In this document: one piece after another, positions 1 to 9,698 of the stretch | Layout: every line of letters begins with the position of its first letter | How positions within the stretch are numbered: position 1 is the stretch's first letter | From: Streptomyces qaidamensis | GTDB lineage: Bacteria > Actinomycetota > Actinomycetes > Streptomycetales > Streptomycetaceae | Direction: 5' to 3' | Length of the DNA stretch: 64,000 bases | Assembly: GCF_001611795.1 (NCBI RefSeq) | Contig: NZ_CP015098.1 | Span: 7,874,001 to 7,938,000, forward strand | The notes under the pieces: model-generated | What the model saw: only the letters and a program-made list of their open reading frames with translations | The model's database searches: none | What the model was told of the DNA's origin: nothing | Position numbers and translations under genes: made by a program

Positions 1-147
1 TCGGTGCGGGAGGCGAAGCGGATCTGCGGTATGTGCCCGATCCGTGCGGCCTGCCTCACGTACGCGCTGGACAACGACGAGCGCTTCGGCGTCTGGGGCG
101 GTCTCTCGGAGAAGGAGCGGCTGGAGCTGCGGCGGGTGTCGCGCTAG
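1..147 (+). CDS. WhiB-family protein, 3' end only
   Basis: This is the last 48 residues of a gene that begins left of the window. It shows the end of a WhiB-like iron-sulfur cluster domain: a C-x2-C-x5-C arrangement (ICGMCPIRAAC) followed by the family's turn motif GVWGG and a basic C-terminal tail. WhiB-like proteins are actinobacterial [4Fe-4S] transcription regulators that usually act with the principal sigma factor. The first conserved Cys is missing because of the window edge. A hairpin follows the stop codon, so the transcription unit probably ends here. Which Wbl paralogue it is cannot be told from the fragment. Confidence 0.85.
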   Translation, partial: SVREAKRICGMCPIRAACLTYALDNDERFGVWGGLSEKERLELRRVSR

Positions 148-148
148 A

Positions 149-167
149 GGCCACGGGGAGCGTGGCC
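149..167 (+). terminator. Hairpin after the WhiB-like gene
   Basis: GGCCACG and CGTGGCC form a perfect 7-bp stem around a 5-nt loop directly after the stop codon. It has the GC-rich form of Streptomyces terminators, without a clear U tract. Confidence 0.5.
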
Positions 168-200
168 CCCCGGTTCCTTCTCACGTCCGCTGCCGGTACG

Positions 201-239
201 CGCGAGGCCCCGGCCGCTCGGGGCGGCCGGGGCCTCGCG
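201..239. terminator. Bidirectional terminator hairpin
   Basis: A perfect 16-bp inverted repeat (201-216 with 224-239, 7-nt loop) lies between the converging WhiB-like gene and the leftward desaturase gene, 20 bp from the desaturase stop. Its position and stem strength suit a terminator acting in both directions. Confidence 0.75.
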
Positions 240-259
240 GCCGTGGGTGCGGGGCGGTG

Positions 260-1237
260 TCAGGCGCCGGCCCGGGCCGCCATGCGGGCCTTGCGGGCGG
301 CCAGCTTCTCGTCGAACTTCGACGCCTCGGAGTCCAGACCGCCCATGAACAGACCGAGCTCCTCCTGAGCCTTGCGGCCCTCGGGGCCCAGGTCGTCGAT
401 CTCCATGATCTTCAGGAAGCGCAGCACCGGCTGGAGCACGTCGTCGTGGTGGATGCGCATGTTGTAGATCTCGCCGATCGCCATCTGCGCCGCGGCCCGC
501 TCGAAGCCGGGCATGCCGTGGCCGGGCATCCGGAAGTTCACGATGACGTCGCGCACCGCCATCATCGTCAGGTCGGGCGCCAGCTCGAAGGCCGCCTTCA
601 GCAGGTTCCGGTAGAAGACCATGTGCAGGTTCTCGTCGGTGGCGATGCGCGCCAGCATGCGGTCGCAGACCGGGTCCCCGGACTGGTGGCCGGTGTTGCG
701 GTGCGAGACGCGGGTCGCGAGCTCCTGGAAGGCGACGTAGGCGACCGAGTGCAGCATCGAGTGCCGGTTGTCGGACTCGAAGCCCTCGCTCATGTGGGAC
801 ATCCGGAACTCTTCCAGCTTGTCCGGGTCCACCGCGCGCGATGTGAGCAGGTAGTCGCGCATCACGATGCCGTGTCGGCCCTCCTCCGCGGTCCAGCGGT
901 GCACCCAGGTGCCCCAGGCGCCGTCGCGGCCGAACAGCGAGGCGATCTCATGGTGGTAGCTGGGCAGGTTGTCCTCGGTGAGAAGGTTGACCACGAGCGC
1001 GATGCGGCCGATCTCGGTGACCTTGGACTGCTCCTTGCCCCAGGCCTCGCCGTCCTCGAAGATGCCGGGGAAATTGCGCCCGTCGCTCCACGGCACGTAC
1101 TCGTGCGGCATCCAGTCCTTGGCGACCGTCAGATGCCGGTTGAGTTCCTTCTCGACCACTTCCTCCAGGGCGTACAGCAGCTGAGCGTCGGTCCAGGCGC
1201 CGGCCGGGCTGCCGAGGTGGGGAGTGGTGATCGTCAT
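260..1237 (-). CDS. Ferritin-like acyl-[acyl-carrier-protein] desaturase
   Basis: This 325-aa protein is of the soluble di-iron stearoyl-ACP desaturase family, which inserts a double bond into ACP-bound acyl chains using O2 and reduced ferredoxin. Two iron-ligand helices are visible: EEGRHG near residue 120 and DENLH near residue 205. Length matches the actinobacterial DesA-type enzymes. The ATG at 1237 is preferred over an upstream in-frame start because GGAGAG lies 6 nt before it and the upstream codons run through operator repeats. The three operators at 1278-1327 imply a dedicated, probably TetR-type, lipid-sensing repressor. No such regulator lies next to the gene in this window. Confidence 0.92.
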   Translation of the reverse strand: MTITTPHLGSPAGAWTDAQLLYALEEVVEKELNRHLTVAKDWMPHEYVPWSDGRNFPGIFEDGEAWGKEQSKVTEIGRIALVVNLLTEDNLPSYHHEIASLFGRDGAWGTWVHRWTAEEGRHGIVMRDYLLTSRAVDPDKLEEFRMSHMSEGFESDNRHSMLHSVAYVAFQELATRVSHRNTGHQSGDPVCDRMLARIATDENLHMVFYRNLLKAAFELAPDLTMMAVRDVIVNFRMPGHGMPGFERAAAQMAIGEIYNMRIHHDDVLQPVLRFLKIMEIDDLGPEGRKAQEELGLFMGGLDSEASKFDEKLAARKARMAARAGA

Positions 1238-1277
1238 GGACTCTCCAGTGGGACAAACGTATGAGCGGGGTACGGTG

Positions 1278-1327
1278 AACCTACGGCATCGTAGGCTACG
1301 TTTCCGTAGGTTACGATGCCGTAGGTT
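1278..1327 (-). promoter_or_regulatory. Triple operator of the desaturase gene
   Basis: Three palindromes of the form (C)TACG-N4-CGTA(G) lie at 1280-1295, 1296-1309 and 1312-1323, centred exactly 15 bp apart. The outer two are also arms of a perfect 16-bp inverted repeat (1278-1293 with 1312-1327). They end about 40 bp upstream of the desaturase ATG, where a repressor would block transcription. The layout suggests cooperative binding of a dimeric, TetR-like regulator. The regulator's identity is unknown. Confidence 0.75.
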
Positions 1328-1429
1328 AAGAGTGCTGTAAAGGCAGCTCATCGGCTGTGTCGCTCGTACGCGCGTCAACCCCCCGGGCCCTGCAGGTCGA
1401 GGGACCGGAGAGGGAATGTGCGAGTCCGG

Positions 1430-2206
1430 TCAGACGTACAGCTCCCGCAGCCGCACCGAGAGGCACGTCACACATCCCTCGAGCTTCTCGAACTCGCTGA
1501 TGTCCACGACGACCGGTTCGTACCCGAGGTCGGCGAACAGCTCGGCTGTCTTCGGCGCGCTCGCCGCCATCAGCAGCTTGTCCCCGCCGAGCAGGACGAC
1601 GTGGGACCCCGCCTCCTCCGGGACCGGCAGGAAGCGCGCGAACAGGGAGGGCGTGTCCATCTTGGGGATGTGCCCGATGACCGTACCGTCCGGCAGCGCC
1701 GTGACCGCCGACTTCAGGTGCAGCACCTTGCTCACCGGCACGGAGACGACCCGTGCGCCGAGCGGCTCGAACGCGGCGCGCAGCTGCTGGACGCCGGCGG
1801 CGTTGGTGCGCCCGCCCCGGCCCACGTAGACGGTGTCGCCGAGCTTCAGGACGTCGCCGCCCTCCAGCGTGCCCGGGTCCCAGATCCAGTTCACCGAGCA
1901 GCCCAGACCGGCCACGGCCTCCTCGACCCCGGCGGTCTCCGCACGCCGGGTGTCGGCGCCCGGGCGGGCGATCAGCGCGACGTTCCGGTACATCACGACC
2001 GTGTCCTCGACGAACACCGAGTCCGGGCAGTCGTCGGCCGGGTCCACCTCGATGGTCTCCCAGCCGTGCGTGCGCAAGGCCTCCACGTACGCCTCCCACT
2101 GTTCGACGGCGAGGTCGACGTCGACCTCCTCCCGCTCGATGTGGGTCACCAGCCCCTCGGCGAGACGCGGGCTGGGACGGCGGACGAGGGCCTTCTTGCT
2201 GGGCAC
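1430..2206 (-). CDS. ddaH: N(G),N(G)-dimethylarginine dimethylaminohydrolase (DDAH)
   Basis: This 258-aa enzyme belongs to the guanidino-group modifying superfamily. DDAH hydrolyses methylated arginines to citrulline and methylamines. The FVEDT motif near residues 65-69, a His in VLHLKS near the middle and the catalytic Cys in EGCVTCLS near the C terminus (Cys245 or Cys248, more likely the latter) fit the family, as does the length. I chose the GTG at 2206 because GGAG stands 8 nt upstream and the product then begins PSKKALVRRPSP, a normal DDAH N terminus. A longer in-frame extension reaches 2836 but runs through low-complexity tandem repeats. It may be a related arginine deiminase-like enzyme with another substrate. 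Confidence 0.85.
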   Translation of the reverse strand: MPSKKALVRRPSPRLAEGLVTHIEREEVDVDLAVEQWEAYVEALRTHGWETIEVDPADDCPDSVFVEDTVVMYRNVALIARPGADTRRAETAGVEEAVAGLGCSVNWIWDPGTLEGGDVLKLGDTVYVGRGGRTNAAGVQQLRAAFEPLGARVVSVPVSKVLHLKSAVTALPDGTVIGHIPKMDTPSLFARFLPVPEEAGSHVVLLGGDKLLMAASAPKTAELFADLGYEPVVVDISEFEKLEGCVTCLSVRLRELYV

Positions 2207-2837
2207 GAGCGTGACTCCGTATCGGATGGACGTGTCTGGACCGTACCGACGGGGCGTCCGGGATCGACCGGAACCCATCGGGTGTCGGCCGACCATCATG
2301 CAGGGCGAACGGGGGAGAGGACAGCCCTGGGGCGGGGCCGAGGGGATGGAGGGGCCGGGGAGACGCCAGGGAGACAGGGGGATGGCGGAGCCGGGCGAGC
2401 CCGGGGCGGCGCGGCGGACGGCGGGCGGGAGCCCACGGGGGCGTCTCGGCTGCGGAGGTGGGCGGGGCCGGACTGATGTGGGTGTTTGTGGCGCGGGGGG
2501 CGGGGTCTGTCCGGCCGGCTCAAGGAGTGGCCCGGGGCGGTGGGTCACGGCCTGGCCGCTGGTCCGCCCGTCTGCCCGACCCCATAGCCGCTGGTCTGCC
2601 CGGCCGCCGGTCTGTCCGGCGCCTGTGTCGCTGGTCTGCCCGGCCGCCGGTCTGTCCGGCCCCAGTGTCGCTGGTCCGCCCGGCCGCCGGTCCGCCCGGC
2701 CCCGTCTGTCCGACCCCAGTGTCGCTGGTCCGCCCGGCCGCCCCGGCCGCCCGGCCCCTGTACCGCCCGGCCGACCGGCCGCCAGCCCCCGGCCGACCGC
2801 CCGCACGCCACCCGTCGCCCCCGCGCCCCCTCTCAAC
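2207..2837. other. Intergenic region with GC-rich tandem repeats
   Basis: No gene is supported here. Open frames on both strands are proline/arginine-rich by-products of the composition. The first 100 bp must hold the ddaH promoter, but I could not fix its elements. The rest is low-complexity sequence with the 40-bp repeats listed separately. Confidence 0.6.
2581..2760. repeat. 40-bp GC-rich tandem repeat array
   Basis: A unit built on CTGGTCTGCCCGGCCGCCGG recurs with a 40-bp period (starts near 2591, 2631 and 2671). A fourth, diverged copy near 2725 is displaced by a 14-bp insertion. The unit is not a multiple of three, so it is not a protein repeat. It lies between the start of ddaH and the end of the decarboxylase gene. 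Confidence 0.8.
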
Positions 2838-5216
2838 TCACCCCACAGATCCAGCCCCCTCCAAGCCTCGCCGCTGTCCCGGCGTCACCGCGTCGGCGGC
2901 GTCCTGCTGCTCGTCCGGGCGCAGGCACTCGATCAGGTAGTCGCCCGTGTCGGGGTCGCGGGTCACCCCGTGGGTCTCGCTGCCGAAAGCGGGGAACCGG
3001 CGGTCGAAGGACTCCAGGGCGCCGAGGTAGCGGAGCAGGGGGCCGTCCGCCTCTCCGACGCTCTCGCCCGGCATGAGGACCGGGATGCCGGGCGGCGTCA
3101 CCGTGACCATCGCCGCGGCGACCCGGCCCGGCGCGTCCGCCAGGCGGATCCGTTCCGTGCCGCCGCGGATCAGGCGCTGGTAGCACGTCTGGGGCGGTGC
3201 GACGGGCTCCGGCAGGTGCTGGAAGGCGGTGTCGAGGAGTTCGACCAGGCGGGCCTCGCGCAGATGGTCGTGCATCTCCTGGCACAGCTCGCGCAGCGTC
3301 AGCCCGGCATAACGCCGCGGGTGCTCCGCGACCAGCGCGGGCAGCACACGGTCGAGCGGGGCGTCACTGTCGTAGAGGTCCTTGAAGTCCATGAGGGCGT
3401 CCAGCAGCGTGCCCCACTTGCCCTTCGTGATGCCCATGGAGAACAGCACCAGGGTGGTGTAGCTGTCGGTCTTCTCGACGACGATGCCACGCGTGGTCAG
3501 ATAGGCGGTCAGCACGCGGGCCGGGATGCCGCGGTCGGACATCACCCCCGTCGCGTCCAGCCCCGGGCAGGTCAGGGTGACCTTGATCGGGTCGAGCATG
3601 CAGTAGCCGTCGGTCAGCCCGGGGAAGCCGTGCCAGTCCCCGTCGGGCGCGAGGTGCCAGCAGGACGGCTCGGTCCGCAGCAGCTCCGCCGGGGCCTCGT
3701 CGAAGGGCAGGAGTTTCCCGCTCGCGGGATCCTGCACCTCGGTCGGCTGCCACACCCCGAAGAACCAGGGCGGCCGGTCACCGGCGGCCTTGATCCTGCG
3801 TCCGATGCGCACCATCTCCTGGCGGAACCGGACCGCCTCGGTCACCGCCTCGTCGACCAGCCACTGCCCCTGCGGGCCGTCCATCATCGCCGTGGCCACG
3901 TCCAGTGAGGCGATCATCGGGTACAGCGGCGACGTCGTGCCGTGCATCATCAGCGCCTCGTTGAACTGGTCGTGCTCCACCGGCGCCCGCGGCGCGGGCC
4001 GGACGTGCACCATGGCGCCCTGAGACAGTGCCGCCAGCAGCTTGTGGGTGGACTGGGTCGCGAAGACAGTCGGCCGGTCGGGGCCGGGGAAGGCATCCTC
4101 GTCCACCGACATGCCGTAGCGGCCGGCGTAGAGCGGATGGAAGCGGGCGTACGCGAACCACGCCTCGTCGAAGTGCAGCCGGGGGGTGCCGTCGGCGAAC
4201 GCCCGGGCCGCCGCCACCGCGTCGTAACACAGCCCGTCGTACGTGGAGTTGGTGAACACCGCGTACTGGGCACGGGACGACACGGCGTCCGCCGACAGTG
4301 GGTTCGCGGCGATCCGCGCCGCCACCGATTCCGCCGCGATCTCGGCCGGCGGCAAGGGCCCGGCGAGACCGTAGCCGTTACGGGTGGGGACCAGGTACAC
4401 CGGTCGCGCGCCGGAGACGACCAGACCGTGCAGGACGGACTTGTGGCAGTTGCGGTCCACCAGGGCGATCTCGTCGCGGGTGACGCTGAAGTGGCCGACC
4501 AGACGGTTGCAGGTGGAGTCGCCGTGCAGGACGAAGTACGTGTGCGCGGAGCCGAAGACCCGGGCGGCGTTGCGTTCCGCCTCGCCGATCGGGCCGGTGT
4601 GCTCGAACAGCGAGCCGAGCTCCTCCACCGAGATCGACAGGTCGCTGCGCAGCAGCCGCTCCCCGAAGTAGTCGTGGAACGCCCGGCCCACGGGCGACTT
4701 GAGGAAGGCGACACCCCCGGAGTGCGCCGGGGTGTGCCACGAGTACTCGTGCGCGTCGTCGAAGCGCCGCAGCGCCTTGAAGAACGGCGGGAGCAGCGCG
4801 TCCTGGTAGGCGCGCGCGGCCGTGGTGATCCGCCCGGCGAGGAACGCGGGCGTGTCCTCCAGCGGCCACACATAGCCCACCACCGACTGCGACACCCACA
4901 AGGGCAGCTCGCGCAGCCCGTCGTCGGCCATCACCAGGAAAACGGGCAGGTTCTGGAACCGGCGCCCGATCCGGCGCAGCACGGTCGCACCACCCGGCCC
5001 GTCCCCGGTCGCGGACGGAAGGTCCCAGGCGACCACCGCGGCGGCCAGACCGGCCTCCGTCCTGAGCACCGCCTCGGCATCGGCGACGCTCACCACCCGA
5101 CGGACCTGTAAACCGCGCGCCCGGATCCCCTCCGCGATGCGCGTCAACTGTCCGGCGGTGGCGCCCCCGTCCTCCGGACGCTCCGCCACCGCCACCAGAA
5201 CCGTGCCCTCGGCCAT
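2838..5216 (-). CDS. Orn/Lys/Arg decarboxylase family (PLP, fold type I)
   Basis: This 792-aa protein has the layout of the large bacterial basic amino-acid decarboxylases. An N-terminal receiver-like wing domain covers about residues 1-130. The central PLP domain has QSTHK, with the Schiff-base lysine near residue 392, and upstream HGDSTCN and DRNCHKS motifs. The conserved C-terminal domain follows. Such enzymes make putrescine, cadaverine or agmatine; the substrate cannot be read from the sequence. The ATG at 5216 has GAGGGGG about 7 nt upstream, which favours it over the longer in-frame start at 5276. The adjacent ddaH gene also handles guanidino or basic amino acids, so a shared arginine catabolic role is possible. 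Confidence 0.88.
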   Translation of the reverse strand: MAEGTVLVAVAERPEDGGATAGQLTRIAEGIRARGLQVRRVVSVADAEAVLRTEAGLAAAVVAWDLPSATGDGPGGATVLRRIGRRFQNLPVFLVMADDGLRELPLWVSQSVVGYVWPLEDTPAFLAGRITTAARAYQDALLPPFFKALRRFDDAHEYSWHTPAHSGGVAFLKSPVGRAFHDYFGERLLRSDLSISVEELGSLFEHTGPIGEAERNAARVFGSAHTYFVLHGDSTCNRLVGHFSVTRDEIALVDRNCHKSVLHGLVVSGARPVYLVPTRNGYGLAGPLPPAEIAAESVAARIAANPLSADAVSSRAQYAVFTNSTYDGLCYDAVAAARAFADGTPRLHFDEAWFAYARFHPLYAGRYGMSVDEDAFPGPDRPTVFATQSTHKLLAALSQGAMVHVRPAPRAPVEHDQFNEALMMHGTTSPLYPMIASLDVATAMMDGPQGQWLVDEAVTEAVRFRQEMVRIGRRIKAAGDRPPWFFGVWQPTEVQDPASGKLLPFDEAPAELLRTEPSCWHLAPDGDWHGFPGLTDGYCMLDPIKVTLTCPGLDATGVMSDRGIPARVLTAYLTTRGIVVEKTDSYTTLVLFSMGITKGKWGTLLDALMDFKDLYDSDAPLDRVLPALVAEHPRRYAGLTLRELCQEMHDHLREARLVELLDTAFQHLPEPVAPPQTCYQRLIRGGTERIRLADAPGRVAAAMVTVTPPGIPVLMPGESVGEADGPLLRYLGALESFDRRFPAFGSETHGVTRDPDTGDYLIECLRPDEQQDAADAVTPGQRRGLEGAGSVG

Positions 5217-5467
5217 GCCGATCCCCCTCGCCGGTGGCCCGCGCCACCTCCTCCTCCAGTGTTCGCGGGCCCGCACGCATCGTCGGCCTGTGGGCGGTCA
5301 AACCACCCCGTCGGTGCACGGCGCGGTCCGCTCCTTGACGTGTCAACGCCCGCGCCGTCGGTATCCCGTCGGAGTACCCGATCAACCGTCTTGCAGATCT
5401 CCCCGCGGCGCCCGCCTCGCCGTCGTCAGCAACAGCGCTCACCCGGGCGTGCCGCTCACCGGGGAGC

Positions 5468-7756
5468 TCACGCCGGCGCGATGACGTCCGCCCGGACTGC
5501 CCGCCGCAGATGCTCTCCGGTGAACGATCCCTCGGCCGCCAGGAGTTGGCGCGGTGTGCCCTCGAAGACGATCTCGCCTCCGGCCCGGCCGCCGTCCGGG
5601 CCGAGGTCGATCACCCAGTCGGCGCGGGCGATCACGTCGAGGTTGTGCTCGACGACGACGACCGTGTTGCCCGCGTCGGCCAGCCGGTCCAGCAGGGCGA
5701 CGAGACCTGCCACGTCCGCCATGTGCAGGCCGGTCGTCGGTTCGTCGAGCACGTAGACCGCGCCCGTGCGGTGCAGCCGCGTGGCCAGCTTGATGCGCTG
5801 CCGTTCACCTCCGGAGAGTGTGGAGAGGGGCTGGCCGAGCGTCAGATAGGTGAGGCCGACGTCCCGCAGGGCGCGCAGCCGGCGCCGTACGCCCGTGTCG
5901 TCGAAGAAGTCGAGTGCCTGTTCGGCCGTCATCTCCAGGACGTCGGCGACGGAACTGCCCTGCACCGTCAGCCGCAGCACCTCCTCCTTGAAGCGCCGCC
6001 CCTCGCAGTCGTGGCAGGTCGTCCTCACGGGGTCCATGAAGGCGAGGTCGGTGTGGATGACGCCCCGGCCCTCGCAGGTGCCGCAGGCCCCGCCGGAGTT
6101 GAAGCTGAACAGGCCCGCCCCGGCCCCCGTCTCCCGGGCGAAGATCTTCCGGACCATGTCCATGATCCCCAGGTACGTCGCCGGGGTGGAGCGGCCCGAG
6201 ATGCCGATCGACGACTGGTCGACGACCACGGCCTCCTCGTGCGCCGCGGTGAACTCCCGGACCAGGGTGCTCTTCCCCGACCCCGCGACGCCGGTCACCG
6301 CCGTGAGCACACCGGCCGGGAAACGCACGGTCACGTCCCGCAGGTTGTGCCGGTCCGCACCCTTGACCCACAGCTCGCCGCCGGGCTCCCGCACCTCGTC
6401 CTTGACCGCCGTGCGCGTGCGCAGGCAGCGCCCGGTGAGCGTGCCGGACACGGCCAGTTCCTCCGGAGTCCCCTCGAAGACCACCGTGCCGCCCCCGGCT
6501 CCGGCGCCCGGGCCCATGTCGACGACGTGGTCGGCCAGCGCGATGACGTCCGGGTCGTGCTCGACGACCAGCACCGTGTTGCCCTTGTCGCGCAGCCTCA
6601 GCAGCAGGTCGCCGAGACGGCCCACGTCCCGCGGGTGCAGGCCGACGCTCGGCTCGTCGAAGATGTACGTCATGCCGGTCAGGCTGGAGCCGAGGTGCCG
6701 CACCGTCTTCAGCCGCTGCCCCTCGCCGCCGCTCAGCGTGGCCGTCTCCCGGTCGAGGCTGAGGTAGCCGAGGCCGATCGCCTCGATGCGCTCCAGCGCG
6801 GCCACTGCGGCCGAGGCGATCGGCCCCGCCACCGCGTCGTCGATCTCCTTCAGCACGGCGATCAGGTCGGTGACCTGCATGCGGGTGCAGTCGGCGATCG
6901 ACCGGCCGTTGATCCGGGTCGCCAGGGCCGCCGCGTTGAGACGTGCTCCGCGGCAGTCCGGGCAGGTGCCCTCCACCAGGAACGCGCTCACCAGCTCCCG
7001 GGTCTTCTGGCTCATGGCCGACAGATCCCGCTTCAGGTACAGCCGTTCGAAGCGGACGGCCAGCCCCTCGTACTCCGTGGTCCAGGTGCCGCCCGTGCCG
7101 CTGACGTTGACCTTGCTGCCGGGCCGCCCGCGCATCAGGAACTCCCGCTCGGCGGCCGTGAACCGTCCCACCGGCTTGTCCGGGTCGAGGTCGGCGCTGT
7201 TGGTGTACGTCTGCCCCTGCCAGGTCCCGGCGGCGAACGGCGGGAAGCGGACCGCCCCTTCGGCGAGGGAACGGTCCGGGTCCACAATGCGGTCCCAGTC
7301 GGGCCGTACCGCCCGGCCGAGGCCGTCGCACCCGGGGCACATGCCCGACGGGTCGTTGAACGAGTACGCCGTCGCCGGTCCGGCGCTCGGGGTGCCGTAC
7401 CGGGAGAACAGCACCCGGATCACCGAGTAGACGTCGGTCATGGTGCCGACGGTCGACCGGGAGTGGCCGCCGACCTGCCGCTGGTCGACGACGATCGCCG
7501 GCGTGAGGGCCTCCAGGCCGTCCGCGTGCGGCCGCTCGAACTTGGGCAGCCGGTTGCGGACGAACCAGGGGTAGGTCTCGTTCAGCTGGCGCTGCGACTC
7601 CACCGCGATCGTGTCGAAGACGACGGACGACTTCCCCGACCCCGAAACGCCGGTGAACACGGTCAGCCGGCCTTTCGGGATGCGCAGGGTGACGTCCTTG
7701 AGGTTGTTCTCGCGTGCTCCGGTCAGGGTGATGGCATCGTGTGCGAAGTCGGTCAT
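5468..7756 (-). CDS. UvrA-like ABC ATPase (short, excision-repair/drug-resistance type)
   Basis: At 762 aa this is clearly shorter than canonical UvrA (about 940-1000 aa). It has two UvrA-type ATPase halves: Walker A GVSGSGKSS near residue 36 and GVAGSGKST near residue 488, and signatures LSGGEGQRLK and LSGGERQRIK. Two zinc-finger-like CxxC pairs (CPGCDG, CPDCRG) lie in the first half and another (CGTCEG/CHDCEG) in the second. Short UvrA paralogues of this sort (UvrA2, DrrC-like) are linked to DNA-adduct or intercalator tolerance. The start lies 10 bp after the ABC-F stop. There is no clear Shine-Dalgarno; TAGCGT 7 nt before ATG suggests a leaderless start or coupling to the upstream gene. 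Confidence 0.9.
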   Translation of the reverse strand: MTDFAHDAITLTGARENNLKDVTLRIPKGRLTVFTGVSGSGKSSVVFDTIAVESQRQLNETYPWFVRNRLPKFERPHADGLEALTPAIVVDQRQVGGHSRSTVGTMTDVYSVIRVLFSRYGTPSAGPATAYSFNDPSGMCPGCDGLGRAVRPDWDRIVDPDRSLAEGAVRFPPFAAGTWQGQTYTNSADLDPDKPVGRFTAAEREFLMRGRPGSKVNVSGTGGTWTTEYEGLAVRFERLYLKRDLSAMSQKTRELVSAFLVEGTCPDCRGARLNAAALATRINGRSIADCTRMQVTDLIAVLKEIDDAVAGPIASAAVAALERIEAIGLGYLSLDRETATLSGGEGQRLKTVRHLGSSLTGMTYIFDEPSVGLHPRDVGRLGDLLLRLRDKGNTVLVVEHDPDVIALADHVVDMGPGAGAGGGTVVFEGTPEELAVSGTLTGRCLRTRTAVKDEVREPGGELWVKGADRHNLRDVTVRFPAGVLTAVTGVAGSGKSTLVREFTAAHEEAVVVDQSSIGISGRSTPATYLGIMDMVRKIFARETGAGAGLFSFNSGGACGTCEGRGVIHTDLAFMDPVRTTCHDCEGRRFKEEVLRLTVQGSSVADVLEMTAEQALDFFDDTGVRRRLRALRDVGLTYLTLGQPLSTLSGGERQRIKLATRLHRTGAVYVLDEPTTGLHMADVAGLVALLDRLADAGNTVVVVEHNLDVIARADWVIDLGPDGGRAGGEIVFEGTPRQLLAAEGSFTGEHLRRAVRADVIAPA

Positions 7757-7766
7757 GCCGCCGACG

Positions 7767-9392
<1,626 letters not shown>

Positions 9393-9626
9393 GGGGGCCT
9401 CACTCGCGGTTGCTCGAAGCGGTCAGGGGCAAACGCGTGTCGAGACACCTGCGACCAGGGGGGGGAGGCTCCATGGCACACCACGGACATGAAAAATGCC
9501 CCGCACCGGAGGACGGCTCGAACGCCGAGGTCGCACGCAGCGCACACCAGTCGGGTGTGACGCGGTGTCTCAGGACCTCAGACGAGCAACGTCCTTCTCC
9601 AATCGGCGGCAACAGGGACGCTTCAA
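9393..9626 (-). promoter_or_regulatory. Leader of the ABC-F gene with possible uORF and attenuator
   Basis: About 220 nt of untranslated RNA separate the promoter from the ABC-F start. Near its 5' end GGAGAAGGA (9592-9600) precedes a four-codon frame TTG CTC GTC TGA (9589-9578). Downstream is a hairpin (9540-9563: CACACC paired with GGTGTG, extended by GCG/CGC with one bulge). Then comes a small GC stem (CUCCG-GUG-CGGGG) leading into U5 (9492-9496). A second GGTGTG (9477-9482 on the opposite strand) could compete for the same CACACC. The pattern resembles ribosome-mediated attenuation, which is known for some ABC-F resistance genes; here it is inferred. Confidence 0.45.
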
Positions 9627-9655
9627 ACCGTACGAGGGCGCTCTGAGGCTGTCAA
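9627..9655 (-). promoter_or_regulatory. Promoter of the ABC-F gene
   Basis: TTGACA (-35, 9650-9655) and TACGGT (-10, 9627-9632) are separated by exactly 17 bp on the minus strand. It is the best principal-sigma-type promoter I found in the window. It points at the ABC-F gene and, probably, the UvrA-like gene behind it. Confidence 0.75.
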
Positions 9656-9698
9656 CGAATTAACGTGGAGCCCGATCTCCCGGCCCCGAGGAGGCCCC

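Noticed and set aside
44-1264. 406-aa open frame opposite the desaturase gene
   Set aside because: His/Val/Gly-rich antisense shadow; the minus-strand frame has a complete enzyme family signature, a ribosome site and operators.
1833-3908. 691-aa plus-strand frame across ddaH, the repeats and the decarboxylase gene
   Set aside because: It spans unrelated genes and the 40-bp repeat, has proline/arginine composition and no domain; it arises from high GC content.
5335-5346. TTGACGTGTCAA palindrome as a promoter for the decarboxylase gene
   Set aside because: TTGACA is present on the minus strand but no acceptable -10 lies 16-18 bp downstream.
9400-9612. 70-aa TTG-initiated frame in the ABC-F leader as a protein gene
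   Set aside because: No family resemblance, and it overlaps the putative hairpin and U tract; the leader reads better as regulatory RNA with a four-codon uORF.
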